Shown here piece by piece: positions 25,201 through 33,848 of a DNA stretch of 64,000 bases. Numbering within the stretch: position 1 is the first letter of the stretch; each line of letters starts with the position of its first letter. This DNA comes from Streptomyces rapamycinicus NRRL 5491. GTDB lineage: Bacteria > Actinomycetota > Actinomycetes > Streptomycetales > Streptomycetaceae. Below the pieces are notes generated by a model that was not told the DNA's origin, did no database searches, and was given only the letters and a program-made list of their open reading frames with translations. The position numbers and the translations under genes were made by a program. The stretch spans positions 3,720,001-3,784,000 of the forward strand of contig NZ_CP085193.1 in assembly GCF_024298965.1 (NCBI RefSeq), in the 5' to 3' direction.

Positions 25201-25230
25201 TGACTGAACATGCCTGAACATGCCTGATGA
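25201..25230. repeat. Three 10-bp direct repeats in the nrdR leader
   Basis: TGACTGAACA, TGCCTGAACA and TGCCTGATGA follow one another without gaps, 37 nt upstream of the nrdR start codon. Purpose unknown. Confidence 0.7.
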
Positions 25231-25305
25231 GCCCCGTCCGGGCCGTAAGGCCCTCCGAGGCGGCCACAAGCATAGGCCAAAACTCCGTCGGCGGATCCAC
25301 CAGGG

Positions 25306-25354
25306 ACCACAACCTGTGGGTGGCTTGCATCCATCAAACCACTAGATCTGGTGT
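25306..25354. promoter_or_regulatory. Pair of NrdR-box-like palindromes upstream of nrdR-nrdJ
   Basis: ACCACAACCTGTGGGT (25306-25321, arms CCACA/TGTGG) and CCACTAGATCTGGTGT (25339-25354, arms CACTAGA/TCTGGTG with one mismatch) lie with centres about 33 bp apart, roughly three helical turns. NrdR boxes are 16-bp elements of the form ACACWATATWTTGTGT that occur in phased pairs; these are diverged but similarly placed. Confidence 0.55.
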
Positions 25355-25537
25355 CCGGCACTCAACCGAGCCGGATGGCGTGTCACGGGTCGGGAGCAGG
25401 CACGAGACTACGCGAACCCCGGGCGTCCCTGATTCACAGGGGTGGGGATGCAAGACTGGGGCCGCCGCACGGCGACCGGACCAAACGGCCTATACACCCA
25501 AGCCTGTGATCACGTCAGTCCATCTGCGATATTTCAC

Positions 25538-25553
25538 TCGAACGTGTGTTTGG
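25538..25553. promoter_or_regulatory. LexA (SOS) box of lexA
   Basis: TCGAACGTGTGTTTGG matches the actinobacterial LexA consensus TCGAAC-N4-GTTCGA at 10 of 12 defined positions. It overlaps a possible -35 (TTGGCG, 25550-25555), followed by 18 nt and TACCGT at 25574-25579. It lies about 63 nt before the lexA GTG, as expected for autorepression. Confidence 0.85.
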
Positions 25554-25615
25554 CGCAACCTTTCGAAAGCAACTACCGTTGTCCAACTAGGGAGAACATC
25601 TCGAGAGGGGCCGTC

Positions 25616-26419
25616 GTGACCACCACCGCAGAGAGCGCCACTGTTACCGCCCAGGAGCGCTCCCAGAGCCGACTCGAACAGACACACGCGATGAACCAGA
25701 CCCACCCGATGAACGACGACGCCACGACTCCGGAGGGGCAGAAGCCCGCGCGCTCGCTACCAGGGCGACCTCCAGGCATCCGGGCGGACAGCTCGGGGCT
25801 GACCGACCGGCAGCGGCGCGTCATCGAGGTCATTCGCGACTCTGTGCAGCGGCGTGGCTACCCACCGTCCATGCGGGAGATCGGCCAGGCGGTGGGGCTC
25901 TCCAGCACCTCGTCCGTCGCCCATCAGCTGATGGCCCTGGAGCGGAAGGGCTTTCTGCGGCGCGACCCCCATCGGCCCCGGGCCTACGAGGTCCGCGGCT
26001 CCGACCAGCCCAGCACCCAGCCCCCGGACACCACCGGCAAGCCCGCCGCCTCCTATGTGCCGCTGGTCGGCCGGATCGCCGCCGGTGGCCCGATCCTCGC
26101 CGAGGAGTCGGTCGAGGATGTCTTCCCGCTCCCCCGGCAGCTGGTCGGCGACGGTGAGCTCTTCGTGCTGAAGGTGGTCGGCGACTCCATGATCGAGGCC
26201 GCCATCTGCGACGGCGACTGGGTGACGGTGCGCCGCCAGCCCGTCGCGGAGAACGGCGACATCGTCGCCGCGATGCTCGACGGTGAGGCCACGGTGAAGC
26301 GTTTCAAGCGTGAGGACGGCCATGTGTGGCTCCTCCCGCACAACGCCGCCTACCAGCCCATCCCCGGTGACGAGGCGACCATTCTCGGCAAGGTGGTCGC
26401 GGTGCTGCGGCGCGTCTGA
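25616..26419 (+). CDS. lexA: SOS repressor LexA
   Basis: A 267-residue repressor-protease. The DNA-binding winged helix covers about 62-126 ([35 protein letters not shown]). The self-cleavage site Ala156-Gly157 lies in RIAAGGP, and the Ser/Lys dyad is Ser191 (GDSM) and Lys228. The N-terminal 50 residues are an extension rich in Thr/Gln/Met before the conserved start. GTG chosen behind GAGAGGGG; ATG codons at residues 26 and 32 are inside the extension and might be alternative starts. Divergent from nrdR. RecA filaments trigger its cleavage during DNA damage. Confidence 0.98.
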   Translation: MTTTAESATVTAQERSQSRLEQTHAMNQTHPMNDDATTPEGQKPARSLPGRPPGIRADSSGLTDRQRRVIEVIRDSVQRRGYPPSMREIGQAVGLSSTSSVAHQLMALERKGFLRRDPHRPRAYEVRGSDQPSTQPPDTTGKPAASYVPLVGRIAAGGPILAEESVEDVFPLPRQLVGDGELFVLKVVGDSMIEAAICDGDWVTVRRQPVAENGDIVAAMLDGEATVKRFKREDGHVWLLPHNAAYQPIPGDEATILGKVVAVLRRV

Positions 26420-26461
26420 GCGCGCCGGATCGAGGTGCGCCCCTCAGCGTGCCCCACGACC

Positions 26462-26495
26462 GGGCCCCGGGACCACTGCGCCGGTTCCGGGGCCC
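26462..26495. terminator. Terminator between convergent lexA and dinG-like genes
   Basis: A 13-bp stem (26462-26474 with 26483-26495, one G-U pair) and an 8-nt loop, 43 nt after the lexA stop codon. It can serve both strands. Confidence 0.8.
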
Positions 26496-26565
26496 TGCTG
26501 TGTCTCGCGACCATCGAGGCCCTGTCGTATGAGGCGACCGCGCCCCTGAGACGACCGCGCCCCCG

Positions 26566-28566
26566 CTAGGCCTCCTGTGCCTTGGCCGCCGCGTCGATGG
26601 CGGCCAGCGAGCGGCGCACCTGGTTGCGGTCGGTGGTGTACCAGAACTCCGGCATGGACTTGCGGAGAAACGAGCCGTAGCGGGCCCGCTCGACCCGCGG
26701 ATCCAGGACGGCGACAATGCCCCGGTCGCCGGAAGCCCGCACCAGCCGGCCCGCGCCCTGGGCCATCAGCAGCGCGGCATGGGTCGCGGCGACGGCCATG
26801 AAGCCATTGCCCCCGGCCTCCTCCACCGCCTTCTGGCGGGCACTCATCAGAGGGTCGTCGGGACGGGGGAAGGGCACCCGGTCCATCACCACCAACTGAC
26901 AGCTGGGCCCCGGCACATCGACGCCCTGCCAGAGGGACAGCGTGCCGAACAGGCAGGTCCTGGCATCGGCGGAGAAGGAACGGATCAGCTCGCCCAGCGT
27001 CTCCTCGCCCTGGAGCAGGATGGGCGTGTCCAGACGCCCACGCAGCTCCTCCGCGGCCGCCTGGGCGGCGCGCATGGAAGAGAACAGCCCGAGCGTGCGA
27101 CCACCCGCTGCCTCGACCAACTCGGCGAGCTCATCGAGCATATCGGCGCGGCTGCCCTCGCGGCCGGGCTGGGCGAGATGCTTGGCGACGTAGAGAATCC
27201 CCTGCTTGGAGTAGTCGAAGGGCGAGCCGACGTCGAGACCCTGCCAGCGCGGCGCGGCCTCCTCACCGCCCTCCGGATCCTGCGAACTCTCGGGGGCGAG
27301 ACCGAGGGAGGCCGCCACCCCGTTGAAGTCCCCGCCCAGCTTGAGCGTGGCGGAAGTGAGGACGACGGACCGGTCCTCGAACAACTTCTCGCGCAGCAGA
27401 CCCGACACGGAGAGCGGGGCGACACGCAGCGAGGCGCCGAAGCGGTCGTGCCGCTCGTACCAGACCACGTCGTACTCGGAGGCTTCGACGATCCGCTCGG
27501 CCACCTGGTGGATGTTCTCCACGGCGCCCAGCGCCTGCTTGCGGACCGCGTCCTCATCCTTGACCGAGGCGTCCCGTGTGGAGCCGAGCGCCGAGATCAC
27601 CGTGCGGGCCGCGTCGCGCAGCGCCATCAGCACATAGCCGAGGTCCTCGGGGATCTTCTCGAGGCGGCCGGGCAGGGCGAGCTCCATCAGCCGCTCGAAG
27701 CCCTCGGAGGCGGTCTGCAGGGCGTCCGCCGCCTGTTCGTTGACCAGCTTCGCGGCACGCCGCACGGCGCGGTTGACCTGGCCCGGGGTGAGCTCTCCGC
27801 TGGCGACGCCGGTGACCCGGGAGACCAGCTCATGGGCCTCGTCGACGATCAGCACCTCATGGCTGGGCAGCACGGGGGCGCCCTCGATCGCATCGATGGC
27901 GAGCAGCGCGTGATTGGTGACGACGACGTCGGCGAGCTTGGCCCGCTCACGGGCGGCCTCGGCGAAACACTCCGCGCCATAGGCGCATTTGGACGCGCCG
28001 AGGCACTCCCGGGAGGTGACCGACACCTGGGACCAGGCGCGGTCCGAGACACCGGGGGTCAGATCGTCCCGGTCGCCCGTCTCGGTATCGTCCGACCAGT
28101 CGCGCAACCGCAGCAGGTCCTTGCCGAGCTTGCTGGTGGGCGCGGCGGCCTCGAACGGGTCGAAGAGCCCGGCCTCATCCGCGTCCTCCTGCGGGACGCC
28201 CTCGTGGAGCCGGTGCAGGCACAGATAGTTGGAGCGGCCCTTGAGCATGGCGAACTCGGGGCTACGGCGCAGCAGCGGATGCAGCGCCTCCACGGTGCGG
28301 GGAAGGTCGCGCTCGACGAGCTGCCGCTGCAGGGCGAGGGTCGCCGTGGCGACGACGACGCGCTCGCCGTGGGCGAGGGCGGGCACCAGGTAGCCCAGGG
28401 ACTTTCCGGTGCCGGTGCCGGCTTGGACCAGCAGGTGGGAACTGTCGTCGATCGCCTCCGCCACCGCTTGGGCCATGGCGGTCTGGCCAGGGCGCTCCGT
28501 GCCGCCGACGGCGGTTACGGCGGCGTGCAGCAGATCTTCGAGTGGAGGCGAGGACGATTCAGTCAT
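26566..28566 (-). CDS. dinG: DinG/XPD-type iron-sulfur DNA helicase
   Basis: A 666-residue 5'-3' superfamily 2 helicase. Walker A QAGTGTGKS (48-56), DEAH at 242-245, and four cysteines placed as the [4Fe-4S] ligands of XPD-like enzymes: Cys116 (NYLC), Cys188, Cys194 and Cys200 (ECLGASKCAYGAEC). Motifs V/VI appear in GTLSLWQGVDVPG and QGAGRLVR. It would resolve R-loops and unusual DNA during repair. ATG start has almost no ribosome site, fitting the leaderless transcript predicted by a damage-type promoter just upstream. It converges on lexA. Confidence 0.92.
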   Translation of the reverse strand: MTESSSPPLEDLLHAAVTAVGGTERPGQTAMAQAVAEAIDDSSHLLVQAGTGTGKSLGYLVPALAHGERVVVATATLALQRQLVERDLPRTVEALHPLLRRSPEFAMLKGRSNYLCLHRLHEGVPQEDADEAGLFDPFEAAAPTSKLGKDLLRLRDWSDDTETGDRDDLTPGVSDRAWSQVSVTSRECLGASKCAYGAECFAEAARERAKLADVVVTNHALLAIDAIEGAPVLPSHEVLIVDEAHELVSRVTGVASGELTPGQVNRAVRRAAKLVNEQAADALQTASEGFERLMELALPGRLEKIPEDLGYVLMALRDAARTVISALGSTRDASVKDEDAVRKQALGAVENIHQVAERIVEASEYDVVWYERHDRFGASLRVAPLSVSGLLREKLFEDRSVVLTSATLKLGGDFNGVAASLGLAPESSQDPEGGEEAAPRWQGLDVGSPFDYSKQGILYVAKHLAQPGREGSRADMLDELAELVEAAGGRTLGLFSSMRAAQAAAEELRGRLDTPILLQGEETLGELIRSFSADARTCLFGTLSLWQGVDVPGPSCQLVVMDRVPFPRPDDPLMSARQKAVEEAGGNGFMAVAATHAALLMAQGAGRLVRASGDRGIVAVLDPRVERARYGSFLRKSMPEFWYTTDRNQVRRSLAAIDAAAKAQEA

Positions 28567-28575
28567 AGGGCTGCC

Positions 28576-28598
28576 AGCCTAAGGGGCGGCACCGACAT
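28576..28598 (-). promoter_or_regulatory. PafBC-type (LexA-independent) damage promoter of dinG
   Basis: On the minus strand: ATGTCGGTG (complement of 28590-28598), 8 nt, TAGGCT (complement of 28576-28581). The consensus is TTGTCRGTG-N8-TANNNT; only the first base differs. The predicted start, about 7 nt after the -10, falls at the ATG, so the message would be leaderless. Confidence 0.7.
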
Positions 28599-28782
28599 CA
28601 CTCCTGTCGGTGTGGTCGGTGACGGACGGTTTCGGCCGGGGCGGGGTTCGGGCGGATCTTCGCTCCGTGGCACGGGCGGATCCGCGCCGCGTGGGAACCG
28701 GGACCGGGCGAGCGGTGTATCAACAGTGGAATCTCGCATCGAGACAGATGGATCACCGGGGGGCACGGATGGTTGCGGAGGC

Positions 28783-29481
28783 TCACAGGACGTGTCGCAG
28801 GGCACGGTCGCGCAGCATCAGGGCGGCGCGTTTGCCGGGAAGTTCGACTTCCGCGGAGAAGCGGAAACCGGCACCGAGAAAGGCGGCCACGGAGGGGGTG
28901 TTGCGGAGATCCGGCTCGGCCACGACCCGGGTGCAGGACGGACGGTGCTCGAGGACGAGGTCGGCGGCCGCGCGGAGCAGCGTGGTGCCCAGGCCACGGC
29001 CGCGATCGCTGACCCGGCCGATGAGCAGGTGGATACCCGTGTCGTGCGGCCGGGCCGGGTAGTACCGCGCGAGCGTGTCCAGATCGGCGCGGTACACCTC
29101 CCAATAGCTCATCGGGACGCCGTCCAGGACGCCCAGACAGGGCACGCTGCGCCCATCGCCGTCGAGCTGGTCCCCGAGGTGGCTCGCGGTCGCCTCCTGG
29201 GGGCCGTCGAGCTCCCAGAAGGCGGCCACGGACGGGTCGTTCATCCATTGGGCGATGAGCCGCAGATCGCGCCCGATGCGGACCGGGACGAGCTGGAAGG
29301 TGCCCAACGGGGTGTTGGTGGGCCCCCATTCGACGATGTGGTCGAGCAGATCCGGCCGGTCGTCGGCCTCCGGCCGGGCGGAGCCCAGGTCGATGAGTCG
29401 TGCGATGTCCTCTTCCTGGCGCAGCCGCATGTCGATGGTGTCGTCGGTGCTGGAGCTCGTACTGGAGTCGGTGTGCGGCAC
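28783..29481 (-). CDS. Siderophore-type N-acyltransferase (IucB/RhbD-like GNAT)
   Basis: A 232-residue acyltransferase expected to acylate an amine or hydroxylamine of a siderophore building block. RLIAQWMNDPSVAAFWE matches the N-terminal HxWMN-type motif of IucB-like enzymes, followed by MSYWEVYR and DTGIHLLIG and the acyl-CoA loop DRGRGLGTTLLRA of the GNAT fold, then AEPDLRNTPSVAAFLGAGF. GTG start behind GAGGAG by 9 nt. It is the last gene of a three-gene unit after the NIS synthetase and the aminotransferase. The acyl group (acetyl, succinyl or other) cannot be told from sequence. Confidence 0.85.
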   Translation of the reverse strand: MPHTDSSTSSSTDDTIDMRLRQEEDIARLIDLGSARPEADDRPDLLDHIVEWGPTNTPLGTFQLVPVRIGRDLRLIAQWMNDPSVAAFWELDGPQEATASHLGDQLDGDGRSVPCLGVLDGVPMSYWEVYRADLDTLARYYPARPHDTGIHLLIGRVSDRGRGLGTTLLRAAADLVLEHRPSCTRVVAEPDLRNTPSVAAFLGAGFRFSAEVELPGKRAALMLRDRALRHVL

Positions 29482-29559
29482 GGCGATGCTCTCCTCTCAG
29501 GGGTCTGGGCACGTCGGGAGGGACGTGGGGGGTGAGGGGCGTGATCGCGGGTCGCGGAG

Positions 29560-32004
29560 TCAAGCCATGGGGGTGACAGCGGTGGAGCCGGAGGGCGAGA
29601 CGGACAGGGAAAGGGGGTTGGGGATGGTCACATAGACGGACTGGGTGTCCACCGGTCCCACGAGCTCGTCCAGGCCGCGCAGCCGCGTGAGCAGATTGGC
29701 CTTGCAGCGCAGGGTGGGTGTCTCCAGGAGCCGAGCGGGAAGCGGTGAGCGGGTTCTGCCGGGGCCGGACGCGGCCTCGGCGAGGAAGCGGCGGAACGCG
29801 GCCAGCAGCACGCGCTCGTCGACGAGTCGCTGGGACCCGAAGGCGCCGATCAGTCCGAGGACGTTGTTGACACCCAGGTAGTAGGCAAACCGTTCGTCGG
29901 TGACGTCGTCGGAGACGAAGGTGTCGCTGCGGCCGCCGATACCGGGCAGCCGGCGCTGGAGTTCGGCGTGCCGGGACGCGCGGAAGTAGTAGCCCTGGTT
30001 GTCCCGGTAACGGCCACCGACCGGCCAGCCGTCGGGGCCAAGCAGCACCAGAGTGTTCTGCTGGTGCGCCTCGAGCGCGATGCCGGCCTCTCCGTCCAGC
30101 CAGAGCAGGGGGCGTACGACCGTGTGCAGATAACGCAGGAACCACTCCGTGCCGACGGCCGCGGTGGAACGGCCGGTTCGAGCGGCGAGCCGGGCGACGA
30201 GGCGGGCGAGCCGGGAGCGCATCACCGGCTGTCCGGGCCAGGGGCGCGGCGCGAGGAGTCCGGCGACGCAGACGGCGTCGTCGCCGGGGCCGAACGGGTT
30301 GTGCCGGATGACGACGTCAAGGCCGGTCAGGGGCTCGCCATCCGGTCCGTCGACGGCCAGCCAGGCCGGGTCCCGGACGATGTCGAAGCCCGGGAAACCG
30401 GGGAAGGCCGCCCGCCACTGCTCGGCCAGTCCGCTGCGGAGCAGCCGGTGCACCTCCACACCGCGGCGGAGTTCCTTACGGAGGTTCTCACGACGGGAGT
30501 TGGTGATCCGCAGACCGAGGGAGAGTTTCAGCATGGCGGGAGCGCCGGGCCGGTAGACGGTACGGACCGAGGAGGTGGGGTGCCAGGCCCCGCCGGACGG
30601 CCCGAGGTCGTGCAGCAGGCCGGCGTCGAAGAGCGCGGCGACCTCCGGGCGGTGCCGGATCTCGCGAGCCTGCCAGGGATGCAGGGGCAAGGGCACTGTG
30701 CCGGTGGGCAGTTGGAGGCCGCTGCCCGCCAGGGAGAGGGCGAGCCGTTCGGCGGGCACGGTCCGGCCGCGCTCCGTCCAGGCCGACTCACAGGCCAGTG
30801 CCGACCGGCCGACCGCGATCCAGTGAAGGGGGAAGGAGCCACGCGTTTCCGGTGAGCAGACGGTGGATTCGGAGTCGGAGAGGCCCTCGCGGCTCTTCGG
30901 CGTGGGATGCAAGGGGTGACCGAACAGGAGGGACTGTTCCGCTCTGAGAAACGGGGTGCTCGTGCTCGGATCGGCGGGTGTGGCCCGGCGGAGGGTGAGG
31001 AAGAGGGCGGTGCGCCGTACGGAGTCAGCGACACGGCCGACGAGTTCGGTGGCGTCCGCGTCGGGGTCGTCCCGCCGCGCGCTGTACGTCGCCTCGCGGC
31101 TGAGCAGGGCCGCGAGGGTGACGGCGCCGACAGCGGGCGCGTCATGGGGGCCGTGTTCCAGCAGCGGCGGGCCGAAACGGTGCCAGCCGGTGGGCGACCA
31201 ATAGCGCACCGGGACGAGGAGGACGGTTCCGCTGGCGGCGAGGGGAATGCGCAGGGTGTCCCCGTCGGTGCGCACGAGGCCGCTCTCACGCACCCAGCAG
31301 CGCAGCAGGTTCTCGACGGCTGCGGCGTCGGCGGCGATCTGCGGGTCGGGGTCGTCGAGCGGATCGGCGCAGAGCGCGCGGGTCCCGGCCTCGCGGGTGC
31401 GATTGCCCGACGACGCTTCGTGGCTGTCGTGGTTCTGCCGGGGCACGGCCGTCGCGGCGGGGGGCGGCCCCTGGGAGGGCAGCCGCAGCGCAGGCGGCTC
31501 CTCCGCCGAGGGCTCCGGGGCGGGTGGCGGCTCCAGAGCGGGTGGCTGGGGTGCTCCCGCTCCCGCTCCCGTTCCCGCCGCGCTGGCGGTCGGCGCCGTG
31601 GCGGGTGGTGCCACCGGGGGCAGCGGCACGGGTGCCGGGGACGGTGGCGCCGTCGTTGAGGGCGATGGGGGTGCTGGGGATGCTGGGGGCACCGTCTGGT
31701 CGCCGGTGGCCGTCGTGGCGGTGGACGGTGCCCTGACCGTCGAGACCACCGCAGGTGGAACGGGCGGTCTTGTCGCCTCGGCCGGAGGAGGCGCTGTGTG
31801 GGGCGGGTGTGGGAGGGGCGGCGGGGGGCCGGGGCGGGTGGAGTCGTCGGGGGCGGTCAGGGCGCCGGGCACGGGCTGCGGTTGGGGAGGCAAAGGGGCT
31901 CCCCCGGGGGTGTGCGGCATGGTGGGTGCGGCGCGGGCGTCACGGCGTTCATGTCCTGGGCCCGGCGCCTGCCTCCTTCGGTGGTGCGATGGCGGTGCGG
32001 TCAT
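29560..32004 (-). CDS. IucA/IucC-family siderophore synthetase with long Pro-rich N-terminus
   Basis: An 814-residue NRPS-independent siderophore (NIS) synthetase that would join a carboxylate such as citrate to an amine using ATP. Conserved motifs are present: GHPLHPTPKSR (362-372), LPLHPWQ (439-445), HPTSSVRT (475-482), KLSLGLRITNSR (493-504), EAHQQN (645-650) and RDNQG (667-671). Family members are about 580-620 residues; here the first 205 residues are an extra Pro/Ala/Thr-rich, probably disordered arm. ATG start 15 nt after the aminotransferase stop, with no clear ribosome site, so coupling is likely; a later start at residue 29 is also possible. Product unknown. Confidence 0.9.
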   Translation of the reverse strand: MTAPPSHHRRRQAPGPGHERRDARAAPTMPHTPGGAPLPPQPQPVPGALTAPDDSTRPGPPPPLPHPPHTAPPPAEATRPPVPPAVVSTVRAPSTATTATGDQTVPPASPAPPSPSTTAPPSPAPVPLPPVAPPATAPTASAAGTGAGAGAPQPPALEPPPAPEPSAEEPPALRLPSQGPPPAATAVPRQNHDSHEASSGNRTREAGTRALCADPLDDPDPQIAADAAAVENLLRCWVRESGLVRTDGDTLRIPLAASGTVLLVPVRYWSPTGWHRFGPPLLEHGPHDAPAVGAVTLAALLSREATYSARRDDPDADATELVGRVADSVRRTALFLTLRRATPADPSTSTPFLRAEQSLLFGHPLHPTPKSREGLSDSESTVCSPETRGSFPLHWIAVGRSALACESAWTERGRTVPAERLALSLAGSGLQLPTGTVPLPLHPWQAREIRHRPEVAALFDAGLLHDLGPSGGAWHPTSSVRTVYRPGAPAMLKLSLGLRITNSRRENLRKELRRGVEVHRLLRSGLAEQWRAAFPGFPGFDIVRDPAWLAVDGPDGEPLTGLDVVIRHNPFGPGDDAVCVAGLLAPRPWPGQPVMRSRLARLVARLAARTGRSTAAVGTEWFLRYLHTVVRPLLWLDGEAGIALEAHQQNTLVLLGPDGWPVGGRYRDNQGYYFRASRHAELQRRLPGIGGRSDTFVSDDVTDERFAYYLGVNNVLGLIGAFGSQRLVDERVLLAAFRRFLAEAASGPGRTRSPLPARLLETPTLRCKANLLTRLRGLDELVGPVDTQSVYVTIPNPLSLSVSPSGSTAVTPMA

Positions 32005-32019
32005 ACGGTGCGGGACGCG

Positions 32020-33744
32020 TCACCGGTGGTCTCCGGCGAGCGGCGGGGCGAATGGGGCAGCGGCGGGAGGGAGCTCGCGGGAGTGGGATCCGGTGGTGTG
32101 GATCGCCGCGTCCAGGGCGTCGGTGAGCCGGTCCAGGACCGCCTCTGTCTGCTCATCGGTGATGGTGAGCGGAGGGAGAAGGCGGATCACCGCGCCGTGG
32201 CGTCCGCCGAGTTCGACGATGAGCCCGCGCCGCAGGCACTCCTGCTGAACGGCCGCCGCGAGCGCGGGATCGGCGGGCGGAGCCCCCGTACGCGTGGCAC
32301 CGGCGTATGGCCCTCTCTCATCCAACGCCCCGCCCGCACCCTCGCCTTGAGCGCCCACTCGTCGGCCTCCCTCGCGCGGGGCTCCCTCGCGCGGAGTCAT
32401 CTCGCAGGGAGCTGCCTCGCAGGGGACGGCCTCGCTCGGGGATGCCTGGTACGGGGATGCGGAGCCCGGGGTTCCCTCGCGGTGTGCGTTCGTTGCGGCC
32501 CCGGCCCCTGCGGCACGCCCCACCCTTGCGGCACGCCCGGCCCCTGCGGCGTGCCCGACCTGTGCTGCGTTCCCGGCCTCCCCGACAGGCCCGGCATCCT
32601 GGTCCACCAGCTCCAAGCCGATCATGAGGCCGCGGCCGCGTACGTCTCCGATCCACGCACGCCCGGTGGCGAATCGGCGTAGCCGGTCCAGCATCCGGGC
32701 GCCGACGGTTGCCGCGCGTTCGGCGAGGTTGTTCTCGCGGACGTAGGCGAGGGTCGCGGCGCCCGCGGCCATGGCCAGTTGGTTGCCGCGGAAGGTGCCC
32801 GCATGGGCTCCGGGGGGCCAGACATCGAGGTCCTCGCGGTAGACCACGACGGCCAGCGGCAGGCCACCGCCGATGGCCTTGGACAGCACCATCACATCGG
32901 GCACCACCCCGCTGTGGTCGACCGCCCAGAAGGCCCCGGTACGCCCGACGCCGGTCTGGACCTCGTCCGCGATGAGCGGGATGGAGCGGGCCGCGGTGAT
33001 GTCGCGCATCCGGCGCAGCCAGCCGTCCGGGGCCGGGATCACCCCGCCCTCGCCCTGCACCGGTTCGAGGATCATCCCGGCCGGGTCGGCCGCCCCGCCC
33101 TTCGGGTCGTCGAGCAGCTCCTCGGTCCAGCGCGCGGAGAGTTCGGCGCCGTGCTGCCCGCCGGCCCCGAATGGGCAGCGGTAGTCGTACGGAAAGGGCA
33201 GCCGGGTCACACCGGCGGCCGGGGCGCCGCCGGAGGCGGCCAGGGCTCCGGCCGTCATGCCGTGGTAAGCCCCGGAGAAGGCGAGCAGGCCGTCGCGCCC
33301 GGTGGCGGTCCGCACCAGTTTGAGCGCGGCCTCGACCGCGTCCGTGCCCGCCGGTCCGCAGAACTGCACCCGCGCCCGGGCAGCGAGTCCGGGCGGCAGG
33401 GTGGCGAACAGCTCGTCCGTGAAGGCGTCCTTGACCGGTGTGGCCAGATCCAGGACCTGCAGCGGCGCTTCCGCGTCCAGGACGGCCCGGATCGCGTCCA
33501 GCACCACCGGGTGGTTGTGCCCCAGGGCCAGCGCCCCGGCCCCGGAGAGACAGTCGAGATAGCGGCGGCCGTCGGCCCCTTCGACCGTCATCCCCCGGGC
33601 GCGCACCGGAACGATGGGCAGCGCCCGGGCGTAGGTGCGGGCGGCGGACTCACGCAGCGTCTGGCGCCGCAGAATGCCCTGGGCGGCGCCGCCGTCGTCG
33701 GAGACGGCGGCCAGGGCCATCGGCGGGAGTTGGGTCACGGCCAC
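32020..33744 (-). CDS. Class III aminotransferase, diaminobutyrate-2-oxoglutarate type, with repeat insert
   Basis: A 574-residue PLP enzyme likely to make L-2,4-diaminobutyrate from aspartate semialdehyde (RhbA/EctB-like). Core motifs: FCGPAGTDAVEAALKLVR (128-145), SGAYHG, ILEPVQGEGG, IADEVQTGVGRTG, and the PLP lysine Lys289 in VLSKAIGGGLP. Between the large domain and the C-terminal end lies a low-complexity insert (about 385-490) made of a 6-residue period (such as GRAARV, GRAAGA) and a 5-residue period (such as APCEM, TPREG, APREG); most relatives lack it. GTG start behind AGGAGG. First gene of the siderophore-type unit. Whether the insert disturbs activity is unknown. Confidence 0.85.
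   Translation of the reverse strand: MAVTQLPPMALAAVSDDGGAAQGILRRQTLRESAARTYARALPIVPVRARGMTVEGADGRRYLDCLSGAGALALGHNHPVVLDAIRAVLDAEAPLQVLDLATPVKDAFTDELFATLPPGLAARARVQFCGPAGTDAVEAALKLVRTATGRDGLLAFSGAYHGMTAGALAASGGAPAAGVTRLPFPYDYRCPFGAGGQHGAELSARWTEELLDDPKGGAADPAGMILEPVQGEGGVIPAPDGWLRRMRDITAARSIPLIADEVQTGVGRTGAFWAVDHSGVVPDVMVLSKAIGGGLPLAVVVYREDLDVWPPGAHAGTFRGNQLAMAAGAATLAYVRENNLAERAATVGARMLDRLRRFATGRAWIGDVRGRGLMIGLELVDQDAGPVGEAGNAAQVGHAAGAGRAARVGRAAGAGAATNAHREGTPGSASPYQASPSEAVPCEAAPCEMTPREGAPREGGRRVGAQGEGAGGALDERGPYAGATRTGAPPADPALAAAVQQECLRRGLIVELGGRHGAVIRLLPPLTITDEQTEAVLDRLTDALDAAIHTTGSHSRELPPAAAPFAPPLAGDHR
32371..32460. repeat. 15-bp tandem repeat (six copies) in the aminotransferase gene
   Basis: Units starting CTCGC(G/A/T)(C/G)GG at 32371, 32386, 32401, 32416 and 32431, with a diverged sixth at 32446. 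On the coding strand it gives the pentapeptide series SPYQA, SPSEA, VPCEA, APCEM, TPREG, APREG. Confidence 0.9.
32501..32590. repeat. 18-bp tandem repeat (five copies) in the aminotransferase gene
   Basis: Units of the type CCGGCCCCTGCGGCACGC at 32501, 32519, 32537, 32555 and 32573, the last two diverged. It encodes the hexapeptide series GNAAQV, GHAAGA, GRAARV, GRAAGA of the insert. Confidence 0.9.
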
Positions 33745-33848
33745 GCGTCTCGGTCCTCCTGCTGCTGAACACCCTCCGGCTGTCCCCCGTACGTACCAAC
33801 GACGCGTGGCGCTCTGGATCACGGGCTGGGCGAAGATCCTTGTGGCCG

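Larger units (their letters stand above)
25165..25615. other. Divergent regulatory region between nrdR and lexA
   Basis: No gene is supported in this 451-bp stretch. It contains, from the nrdR side, a triple 10-bp repeat in the nrdR leader, two NrdR-box-like palindromes, and on the lexA side a LexA box overlapping a plausible -35. Each is listed separately. Confidence 0.7.

Noticed and set aside
26779..29535. A 918-codon + strand open frame opposite the DinG-like gene
   Set aside because: Shadow of the helicase and acyltransferase genes, whose motifs are complete on the minus strand.
32371..32600. Frameshift or disruption of the aminotransferase gene by the repeats
   Set aside because: Units of 15 and 18 bp keep the frame and the conserved C-terminal part resumes in frame, so it is an insert and not a break.
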